Of a DNA stretch of 6,461 nucleotides, positions 1 to 5,880 are shown piece by piece. The translations under genes were made by a program, and so were the position numbers. The notes beneath the pieces were generated by a model. The model did no database searches. It saw only the letters and a list, made by a program, of their open reading frames with translations, and was not told the origin of the DNA. Source of the stretch: Alphaproteobacteria bacterium (GTDB taxonomy: Bacteria > Pseudomonadota > Alphaproteobacteria > ATCC43930 > CGMCC-115725); assembly GCA_005888425.1 (NCBI GenBank), contig VAZF01000505.1:1-6461 (forward strand), written 5' to 3'. The number at the start of each line of letters is the position of its first letter. The stretch's first letter is position 1.

Positions 1-672
1 GACGAGCGCCGCAAGGTCAAGGAATTGTTCCGGCATCCGCTGATCATCCCGCGCGCGGTCATGCTCGATCCGGCGATCACGGTGCACACGCCGGAATGGC
101 TATGGCTCTCGACCGGCATCCGCGCCGTCGATCATTGCGTCGAGGGCATTTGCTCCGGCGAGGCCAACCCCTATGCCGATGCGCAGGCATTGCATGGGCT
201 GTCGCTCCTCGCGCGCGGGCTGCCGCGGGTCAAGGCCGATCCCGGCGACATCGATGCGCGGCTCGAATGCCAGCTCGGCTCATGGCTGTCGATGGGGCCA
301 CTCGCCGGCGGGGTGCCGATGGGCGCAAGCCACGGCATCGGCTATGTGCTCGGCGCGATGTTCGACATCCCGCACGGGCATACGTCGTGCATCATGCTGC
401 CGGCGGTGATGCGCTGGAACAAGCCGGTCAATGCGGCGCGCCAGGCATTGATCGCCGCCGCGATGGGGCATGCCGGCGAGGATGCCGCCGATGTGCTCGA
501 CCACTTCATCGCCGGGCTCGGCATGCCGCGCAGCCTCGGCACGGTGAAGATCGGGCCGGAGAGCTTCGACAGGATGGCCGAGCAGGCGATGAGCACGCCG
601 TGGGTGCCGAAGAACCCGCGCCCGATCGCCGGACCGGCGCAGGTCCGCGAGATCCTCGAACTGGCCGCGTGA
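1..672 (+). CDS. Maleylacetate reductase-like iron-containing alcohol dehydrogenase, 3' part
   Basis: The reading frame is open from base 1 and its start lies off the left edge; 223 residues are visible. They correspond to the all-helical C-terminal domain of group III ('iron-containing') alcohol dehydrogenases, closest in feel to maleylacetate reductases, which reduce maleylacetate to 3-oxoadipate with NAD(P)H in the breakdown of hydroxylated aromatics. Landmarks are RAVDHCVEG (visible residues 41-49), SHGIGYVLG (110-118) and FDIPHGHT (121-128). In FucO-type enzymes the metal ligands are one Asp and three His. Here H45 and H125 are kept, but the Asp position is R41 and the third His position is Y115, so a canonical iron site is unlikely. 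Maleylacetate reductases are known to depart from the metal-ligand pattern, which supports that assignment, but the exact substrate cannot be read from the sequence. The stop lies 4 bp from the stop of the converging gene downstream. Confidence 0.85.
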   Translation, partial: DERRKVKELFRHPLIIPRAVMLDPAITVHTPEWLWLSTGIRAVDHCVEGICSGEANPYADAQALHGLSLLARGLPRVKADPGDIDARLECQLGSWLSMGPLAGGVPMGASHGIGYVLGAMFDIPHGHTSCIMLPAVMRWNKPVNAARQALIAAAMGHAGEDAADVLDHFIAGLGMPRSLGTVKIGPESFDRMAEQAMSTPWVPKNPRPIAGPAQVREILELAA

Positions 673-676
673 GCCG

Positions 677-1212
677 CTAGCGAGCTTGCTGTCTTCCGCG
701 GCGGGTGTAGATGCCGCTGAAGGACACGTTGTGTCCGCCGCATCCGTGATTGTCCGTGACGACCAAGAACGATCCAGCGAGCGCCATGTCGACCTCGCAG
801 CCTGGCGCGCCATCGCCGAAATGCAGCCGATTTCCGGCTGGCTTCGCGGTTCCCGCAAAGGCGCCTTCATTAGCGGGCATGACATTCTTGCCGGGCCAAT
901 ACGCCTCGCCTTCGGCGTCGAGGATCTCCCCAGAAATGCGCAGATATAATCCGCGCGCGACCGGCCGAGCAGCAAATTCTGGCCTGGCCGAGCCGAGGCC
1001 TTTGTGCGGCAGGCCACGGCAGGTCCGGGACAATTCGGCCCATCCGTTAAAACGCCGACAGGTCCCGCACCGATCACTTGACCCAGCCGGAGGTCCGGGT
1101 CGTCGGGAAGGAGCTGATTGCAGGGCATCTCGAGCGCGGCGACATCCGCACCGAATGCCGGCGGCACTGCGGCCATGCCGACAGCGCAAATGAGTACGGC
1201 CTTCGCGTTCAC
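677..1212 (-). pseudogene. Small exported protein of unknown function, frameshifted and probably missing a segment
   Basis: The 5' half, from GTG at 1212, encodes a good signal peptide (MNAKAVLICAVGMAAVPPAFG) followed by a mature start with MPCNQLLPDDPD and a paired-Cys stretch (DGPNCPG, ACRTKA). The 3' half is in a different frame, from about 952 to the TAG at 677-679. It has a coherent C-terminal domain: LRISGEILDAEGEAYW, GNRLHFGDG, GCEVDMAL, LVVTDNHGCGG, NVSFSGIYTRR. I recall small secreted alphaproteobacterial proteins that carry both halves in one chain with a Trp-rich linker between them; that linker is absent here. The switch lies around 920-985, where the two recognisable parts nearly overlap, so both a deletion and a frame change are likely. 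GTG 1212 is preferred to TTG 1221 because GAAGGG (1222-1227 on this strand) sits 9 bases before it and directly abuts the TTG. A possible -10 (TACAAT) lies at 1247-1252. A sequencing indel is the main alternative. Confidence 0.6.
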
Positions 1213-1297
1213 GTTGAGCAACCCTTCGGCATTTGCCGCAATCGGGATTGTACCCTAGGGTCGGCGCGAAGCACCTTGCCCGCAGACAGGAAGCAAC

Positions 1298-2131
1298 ATG
1301 GACCCGATCTGGTACACGATCCGCACCATTGTGAGCGTCGTCATGGCCGGGATCGGCGGCTTGCTGTTGTGGGCGGCTTATCTCGTTTCCGGCAACGTCA
1401 CCGGCGCGGCGATTGCCTGGATGGTGCTGCTGGCTGCGGCGATCCCGGCCGGCTTTTTCGCGATGTTCACGATTGTCGGTTGGCAGCGCAGCACCGCAGC
1501 GCAGGCGAAGCCGAGCCCGTTGGTCGCCTGGTGCGGCGACCCGCGCCGCTATGCGGTGCTGTGGCTCGCCTTTGTTGGGCTGCTGTTCGGCGGCGCCCAT
1601 CAGATCGTGCAAGAGATAAAGCAGGGCGATGCCGAGCGGGCGGACCTGCAAGCCTATCATCGTGCTGTGCGCGATACTCTGTTCGACGCCTGCTGGAACC
1701 GGGCCGGCCAATCGTTTCGCGAGGAGGCCGGCACCGGCGATGTGACGCTCCGGCCGCGCATGATGAGCTACTGCACCTGTCTCGATATCGAGGTCGAGAA
1801 GAGCTACACGCCGGAGCAATTCGCCGCCGTGCCGAAGGAGCGCTGGTGGGCGCGCGGCGACGACAAAATCGACCGGATCATGCAGAGATGCCGGATTGAG
1901 GACAGCAGCTTTGTCCGTGCTGCCTTGATCATCCGCAAGAACGGCGGCAATCCGGAGAGCGAAGCAATGCAGCCGAAAATCCTGGCCTACACGGCCTGCA
2001 TCAAGGCGGAGCTCGCCGGCGGCTACACGCCGGCGACCGTCATGGGAATCTCGACAGACCGTGCCTGGCAGGACGCCAACGACAAATTCCGCCAGATCGT
2101 CGCCCGCTGCACAAAATACGCAGAGCTTTAG
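1298..2131 (+). CDS. Three-helix membrane protein with duplicated cysteine-containing C-terminal unit, unknown function
   Basis: This 277-residue protein is not one I recognise. Hydrophobic segments lie at about residues 10-31, 35-60 and 84-104. The loop between the second and third is basic (GWQR, DPRRY), which predicts a cytoplasmic N-terminus and a periplasmic C-terminus. The C-terminal region (about 105-277) holds six cysteines (C132, C159, C161, C198, C234, C271). It contains two copies of a 47-residue unit, at 154-200 and 227-273, that align without gaps and share a Y-x2-C...E...YTP...R-x-W...DK...I-x2-RC pattern. One cysteine pair per unit (C161/C198 and C234/C271) fits disulfide bonding outside the cytoplasm; that pairing is inference. 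The start is ATG 1298, with AGGAAG at 1288-1293 four bases upstream. It is divergent from the broken exported-protein gene across an 85-bp gap and converges on the OsmC-like gene. Nothing in it suggests an enzyme active site. Confidence 0.8.
   Translation: MDPIWYTIRTIVSVVMAGIGGLLLWAAYLVSGNVTGAAIAWMVLLAAAIPAGFFAMFTIVGWQRSTAAQAKPSPLVAWCGDPRRYAVLWLAFVGLLFGGAHQIVQEIKQGDAERADLQAYHRAVRDTLFDACWNRAGQSFREEAGTGDVTLRPRMMSYCTCLDIEVEKSYTPEQFAAVPKERWWARGDDKIDRIMQRCRIEDSSFVRAALIIRKNGGNPESEAMQPKILAYTACIKAELAGGYTPATVMGISTDRAWQDANDKFRQIVARCTKYAEL
1757..2116 (+). repeat. Tandem duplicated 47-residue cysteine unit within the membrane protein
   Basis: Copy 1 covers 1757-1897 and copy 2 covers 1976-2116, separated by a 26-residue linker. 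Aligned by eye without gaps, 13 of 47 positions are identical, including both cysteines (unit positions 8 and 45), the Y-T-P at 17-19, R29, W31 and D36-K37. The repeat is visible in the protein only; the DNA copies have diverged, so the duplication is old and its conserved positions are probably structural. Confidence 0.7.
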
Positions 2132-2197
2132 CGCGACTACGCCGCGCCCACTCGTCCGCTTCGGGGACGGCTGGCTTGGGAAGGCATTGCAAAGCAA

Positions 2198-2227
2198 GAC
2201 GCTGCCGCATGGCCATGCGGCAGCGTC
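2198..2227. terminator. Perfect 30-bp palindrome, probable bidirectional terminator
   Basis: The arms are GACGCTGCCGCATGG and its exact reverse complement with no spacer, giving a very stable GC-rich stem once a few central bases form the loop. It lies between the stops of two converging genes (2131 on + and 2246 on -). Read on the minus strand, the stem is followed by TTGCTTTGC, a short T-rich tail, so termination of the OsmC-like transcript is the better-supported direction. On the plus strand the tail (GTTACTC) is weak. A binding site for a dimeric protein is possible but less likely at this position. Confidence 0.6.
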
Positions 2228-2245
2228 GTTACTCGCTCGGGGATC

Positions 2246-2818
2246 TTACTCGACAACGAGCGTCGGTTTGAGAGCCACCTGCCGGGACAGGTTGTAGAAA
2301 TTGGGCGAGGTCGCGGCGACGGCCTCGTGAATCTCGTAAAACTGTGCCGGCGTGCCGTTTCCCTTGATGCGCACCGTGTAACGCAGGTTTTCGTATCCGG
2401 GCGGCACCGCGGGATCGATCCCGAGAAAGCCCCGGAGATCGATCTCTCCCTCGGTCTCGATCGCGAGGCTCTCGAGCGTAATTCCGCGTACCGCGCATTG
2501 CGCCACGTAGCCGACCGTCATGCAGGCATTGAGCGCAGCAATCAGGTGTTCCTGCGGGTTGGCGAAGCGGTTCGAGCCGCCGAGCTCTAATGGCTCGTCG
2601 ATATCGATCGAGAAGGGGCGCCGCACGAGCTCCCCGCCAATGCCGAAGCCTTCCACTTCAGCGCGGCTGCGCGTCTGCCCCTGCCACGTCGTGGCGACCC
2701 GCCATTTCGTCTTGCCGGTCGCGGGCTCGCTTCTGACACGCCCGATCAGCTCGAATAAATCGTCGAGATTGATGCCGTTGACAACCTTCGGCGCAATCGC
2801 AGTGGTATTACCGTCCAT
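2246..2818 (-). CDS. OsmC-family (OsmC/Ohr fold) protein lacking the second catalytic cysteine
   Basis: This encodes 190 residues, somewhat longer than typical OsmC or Ohr proteins (about 140). Family members usually reduce organic hydroperoxides in the cytoplasm with two cysteines, an Arg and a Glu. The central helix is clear: NPQEHLIAALNAC (residues 87-99), with E90 nine residues before C99, the spacing seen in OsmC, followed by MTVGYVAQC. The second cysteine normally found near the C-terminus is replaced: the matching stretch reads ATSPNFYNLSR (169-179), with S171 where Cys is expected. This resembles a distinct OsmC-like subgroup, so classical dithiol peroxidase activity is doubtful. The start is ATG 2818, chosen because AGGAG sits 7 bases upstream; a longer open frame exists but lacks this support. 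It follows the disrupted diiron gene by 44 bp on the same strand and was probably co-transcribed with it. The palindrome at 2198-2227 probably ends the transcript. Confidence 0.85.
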   Translation of the reverse strand: MDGNTTAIAPKVVNGINLDDLFELIGRVRSEPATGKTKWRVATTWQGQTRSRAEVEGFGIGGELVRRPFSIDIDEPLELGGSNRFANPQEHLIAALNACMTVGYVAQCAVRGITLESLAIETEGEIDLRGFLGIDPAVPPGYENLRYTVRIKGNGTPAQFYEIHEAVAATSPNFYNLSRQVALKPTLVVE

Positions 2819-2862
2819 GATGATGCTCCTGTTTGCTTGGTTATCGGTAAGTTCGACGGCAG

Positions 2863-3691
2863 CTATCGAAGGGTGGAGAGCGCCGCCTGAATGCGCTGGC
2901 TCTGCGGTTCGGTGATCAGCCCGGACAGCACCCTGCCGAAATGCGGATGCGCGGCGCCCGAGTGGATGTATTGCCAGCGGTAAGCCGCAAGAAAGCCGGC
3001 TTCGATCGCCCGCGCCTCGTCGGGACGCACGGCCCGGCCGCAATTGGCCGCGAAGTAGATGGCATCGCCGCCCGCCCGCTCCCGCACAATGGCGTCGACT
3101 GCAGCGACCAGGTCGATAAAATCGTCAGTGGTAGAGGAAGACATCCTTGAAGAGCGTGGAAAGCTGCGTGTCAGGATCGATGCTCTGGCGATAATGCAGC
3201 TGAGTGAACAGCTCGATATCGAGGGTCAGCAGCAACACCGCCCAGGTGCTTTTGCCAAGAACGGCGCGGGCAACCGACTCCGGAACAAAATCGAAGTGAT
3301 AGCCGTCCGGCAAAACCTCGCCCATCATCGCTTCGATGCGGCGGAACAGCGCCTGATGCTTCAATTCCTCGTCGCTGAATCGCACCATCGCTTCGAGCGC
3401 GACCTGGTCGCCGAGCACATAATCGCCGCATAGTTCCAGAACCTTGGCGTTGATGAACCGCTCGACCAGACCGAAGATGTTGGCGTAGGTTCGCCCCTGG
3501 ATCTGACTAACGAACCGCTTTTCGCGGGGCGACAAGGTCGTGAACCGCTCCGCGAGCGTGAGCCCGTCGGGCAGAAATTTGTCGGCCAGATCGAAACGGC
3601 GGCCACGGATCACATCCTCATCGATATCCCAGTACACCCGTTTAGAGGCCCGAATGCAGCGGGCGTACCGCTCGGTCGGAATGGCGCTCAT
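2863..3691 (-). pseudogene. Ferritin-like diiron protein gene, split by deletion and frameshift
   Basis: Part 1 runs from ATG 3691 (MSAIPTERYA; GGGGAG lies 8 bases upstream) to a TGA at 3125-3127, giving 188 residues. Part 2 continues in another frame to the TAG at 2863-2865 (DDFIDLVAAVDAIV ... RWQYIHSG ... ITEPQSQRIQAALS). Part 1 carries candidate carboxylate/His ligands on successive helices: E77 (GLVERFINAK), E109 and H112 (DEELKHQALF), E160 (LDIELFTQLHYR). It stops at FKDVFLYH. As I recall intact relatives, this is followed by a Trp and an EExxH-type helix (roughly 30 residues) completing the diiron site, and then by the stretch seen in part 2. That helix is absent, so the apparent event is a loss of about 90 bases plus a frame change, and the product is unlikely to bind a diiron centre. 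Part 2 could start at ATG 3144, overlapping part 1, but no convincing ribosome site precedes it. It is the first gene of a pair with the OsmC-like gene and divergent from the regulator. Confidence 0.7.
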
Positions 3692-3790
3692 GAGTGAAAC
3701 TCCCCTCAACCAGCGGGGCGTTAAGGCGTCCCCGTCCTTCGGAGACTCTCACCCCATCGTTTGTGCCGGCGTGTTACCCGCCGTGGAAAG

Positions 3791-3819
3791 TTGTCGAGAT
3801 TGCCTGCTTGCCGGATAAT
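3791..3819 (+). promoter_or_regulatory. Candidate sigma70-type promoter of the regulator gene
   Basis: TTGTCG (3791-3796) and GATAAT (3814-3819) are separated by 17 bases. They match the -35 and -10 consensus at 4 of 6 and 5 of 6 positions. A transcript would begin near 3826, leaving a leader of about 40 bases before GTG 3865. The position, in the 173-bp gap between two divergent genes, is right for a promoter. No equally good promoter was found for the diiron gene on the other strand. Confidence 0.5.
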
Positions 3820-3864
3820 CGTCCGGGTCGCTTGCTCCCCCCGGTTGCTGCAAGGAAAGCCGCC

Positions 3865-5826
3865 GTGCTGGAAATCAAGGTCCTCGGTGACCTTCAGGTG
3901 CTGCGCGGCGGCACGGCCACGGCGTTGCCGCCTTCACGCAAGACGCGCGCGCTGCTGGCCTACCTCGCTTTGACCCGGCACCCACACCGGCGCGAGCAGC
4001 TTTGCGAGATGTTTTGGGATGTTCCGGACGATCCCCGGGGTTCGTTACGCTGGAGCCTCAGCAAGATCCGCCCGTTGGTCGACGATCCCGCGTTCCCCCG
4101 CCTGCTGGCGGATCGCCAGAGCGTGGAGCTGCGCGGCGAGGGGCTCGACGTCGATTTCCTTTCCGCGCAGGTCTGCGCCGAGGAAAAGCCTACCGCGACC
4201 GGCAATCTTGCGCGCGCCGCATCGTTCTTTCGCGGCCCGCTCCTCGCCGATCTCGAATTGCCGGAGAACAGCGATTTTCACACATGGCTGCTCGGAATGC
4301 GCGAAGACGCGCGCCAACTGCAGGCAAAGATACTGGGCTCGTTGATCGAACGTCTGAGCGCATCGCCCGAAGAGGCGCTGCCCTATGCGCGCGAGCTGGT
4401 GCACCTCGACCCCTTTGATCAGACCGCCTGGGCTCGCCTGATCGAGACGCTCGCAGCTTCCGGCCGCAGCAGAGAGATCCGACAGCAATACGAAGCCGGA
4501 CTGCGTTCCCTGCGCCAGGTCGGAGGGGGATCGGGCCCGCTGCTGCGCGCCTGGCGCGCGGCGCAAGCGGTGACCACCCGTCCGGCCGACCGCGGCGCGA
4601 TCGCCGCGGCGTCCGCGGAGGCGCTCCGTCCATCGATTGTCGTGCTGCCTTTTTTGAACCTCAGCGACGATTCTGAACAACAATATTTTGCCGACGGTAT
4701 CACCGGAAATCTCACGACCGATCTCTCGCGCATCCCTGACATGCTCGTCATCTCGCGCAACACCGCTTTCACGTACCGGAACAGGCCGATCGAAACAAAG
4801 CAGATCGGCCGCGAGCTTGGCGTACGCTATGTGCTGGAGGGAGAGGTCCAACGGTCGGAGAGTCAGGTCCGCGTGACGGCACAGCTGATCGATGCCGAAA
4901 CGGATGTGCATCTCTGGGCGGAGCGCTTCACCGGCGACGCCGGGGATCTGTTTGCCCTGCAAGACGAGATTACGAGCCGGATTGCAGTAGCGCTCGATCT
5001 CGAATTGATCGAGGCCGAGGCTGCGCGGCCAATCGAGCGCCCCGACACGCGCGATTACATTCTGCGCGGCCGTGCCGTGCGGTTGCAGCCGCCATCGCGG
5101 GAAAACCGTGCGGAGGCGATTGCGCTGTTCGAGCGAGCCTGGGTGCTCGATCCGCAATCCGCGGCGGCTCAGAGTTGGCTGGCGATCGCGCTGACCGCCC
5201 GGGTCCTCGATTTCATGGCGCCCACCGCATCAGCCGATATAGCGCGCGCGCAAGAACTGGCCGAGCGGGCCTTGGCGGCGCTGCCGCGCAGCACCATCGC
5301 GCATTTCGCGAAAGCCCAGGTGCTGCGCGCTCAGCACCGATACGCCGACGCCATTCCCGAATACGAAATGGTGATCGCGCTCAATCGCAACTGGGCGCAT
5401 TCGTATTCGCATCTTGGTTGGTGCAAGTTTATGACCGGCTCGATCGAGCAGCTGATCCCTGGCCAGGAGCAAGCCATCCGGCTCAGCCCACGCGATCCTC
5501 AGATCGGGCTGTTCTATTCCCGGATTGGGTCCGCGCATCTACTGCAGTCACGCGCCGAAGAGGCGATCATCTGGTACGAAAAGGCGCGCAGCGCCACGCC
5601 GGCGCATCCGCAGTTCCGTACCTTTTTGGCCGCCGCGTATGCCCTAAAGGGCGACATCGAGATGGCCGCCGCCGAGCTCGCCGAGGCGCGCAGGCTCGTC
5701 GGGGACGAGCGCTACTCGAGCATTGCCCTGGTCCGGGCTATCACCTCTTGGGGGGAGCCGGCGGTGTGCGCCCTTGCGGAGCGCACTTATTTCGCCGGTC
5801 TGCGCAAAGCCGGTCTTCCGAACTAA
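3865..5826 (+). CDS. SARP-type transcriptional regulator with BTAD, TolB-like and TPR domains
   Basis: This 653-residue protein is probably cytoplasmic (no signal peptide or membrane helix seen). Residues 1-100 look like an OmpR/SARP winged helix (LEIKVLGDLQVLRGG, SRKTRALLAYLAL, REQLCEMFWD, LRWSLSKIRPLV). Residues 100-235 look like the helical bacterial transcriptional activator domain (FFRGPLLADLELP, ARELVHLDPFDQTAWARLIE). Residues 256-375 match the TolB-like amino-terminal domain (COG5616-type) often fused to rhizobial cyclases and regulators (SIVVLPFLNLSDD, QQYFADGITGNLTTDLSRI, YVLEGEVQRSESQVRVTAQLIDA, LWAERF). Residues 395-610 hold TPR-like helical pairs (AIALFERAWVLDP, EYEMVIALN, EEAIIWYEKARSATP). 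No Walker motif or cyclase domain is present. GTG 3865 is chosen because AAGGAAAG (3852-3859) lies 5 bases upstream and the conserved wing begins at once; the open frame upstream, back to 3694, lacks domain content. It may control the divergent diiron/OsmC genes; that is inference from position. Confidence 0.88.
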   Translation: MLEIKVLGDLQVLRGGTATALPPSRKTRALLAYLALTRHPHRREQLCEMFWDVPDDPRGSLRWSLSKIRPLVDDPAFPRLLADRQSVELRGEGLDVDFLSAQVCAEEKPTATGNLARAASFFRGPLLADLELPENSDFHTWLLGMREDARQLQAKILGSLIERLSASPEEALPYARELVHLDPFDQTAWARLIETLAASGRSREIRQQYEAGLRSLRQVGGGSGPLLRAWRAAQAVTTRPADRGAIAAASAEALRPSIVVLPFLNLSDDSEQQYFADGITGNLTTDLSRIPDMLVISRNTAFTYRNRPIETKQIGRELGVRYVLEGEVQRSESQVRVTAQLIDAETDVHLWAERFTGDAGDLFALQDEITSRIAVALDLELIEAEAARPIERPDTRDYILRGRAVRLQPPSRENRAEAIALFERAWVLDPQSAAAQSWLAIALTARVLDFMAPTASADIARAQELAERALAALPRSTIAHFAKAQVLRAQHRYADAIPEYEMVIALNRNWAHSYSHLGWCKFMTGSIEQLIPGQEQAIRLSPRDPQIGLFYSRIGSAHLLQSRAEEAIIWYEKARSATPAHPQFRTFLAAAYALKGDIEMAAAELAEARRLVGDERYSSIALVRAITSWGEPAVCALAERTYFAGLRKAGLPN

Positions 5827-5834
5827 TAAAGCAA

Positions 5835-5862
5835 GGCCAGAGGAGGTTGCCGGCCTCCGGCC
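5835..5862. terminator. Imperfect hairpin between converging genes, possible terminator
   Basis: GGCCAGAGG (5835-5843) and CCTCCGGCC (5854-5862) form a 9-bp stem with one A/C mismatch and a 10-base loop. On the plus strand a short T run (TTTT, 5871-5874) follows after 8 bases. On the minus strand the tail reads TTGCTTTATTAGTT, which is more T-rich. The hairpin lies in the 54-bp gap between the regulator stop and the stop of the converging MetE-like gene, so it could serve both. Confidence 0.4.
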
Positions 5863-5880
5863 ACGACAAGTTTTGCCCGA

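Noticed and set aside
2153..2170. Small hairpin CGTCC/GGACG after the membrane protein gene
   Set aside because: The stem is only 5 bp and has no T-rich tail; the nearby 30-bp palindrome is a far stronger terminator candidate.
677..2197. Minus-strand open frame of about 506 codons
   Set aside because: Only the last ~90 codons look like real protein. The rest runs antisense to the well-supported membrane protein and has a low-complexity Arg/Ala-rich composition with no domain.
2819..3043. Extension of the OsmC-like protein upstream of ATG 2818
   Set aside because: The frame is open but overlaps the conserved tail of the diiron gene in another frame, and AGGAG lies 7 bases before ATG 2818.
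3694..3864. Extension of the regulator upstream of GTG 3865
   Set aside because: The frame is open, but the extra 57 codons show no domain and cover the candidate promoter, and GTG 3865 has a good ribosome site followed directly by the conserved winged helix.
4045..5157. Minus-strand open frame of about 370 codons
   Set aside because: It lies wholly antisense to the regulator, whose domains are clear, and its translation shows no recognisable family. It is a high-GC shadow.
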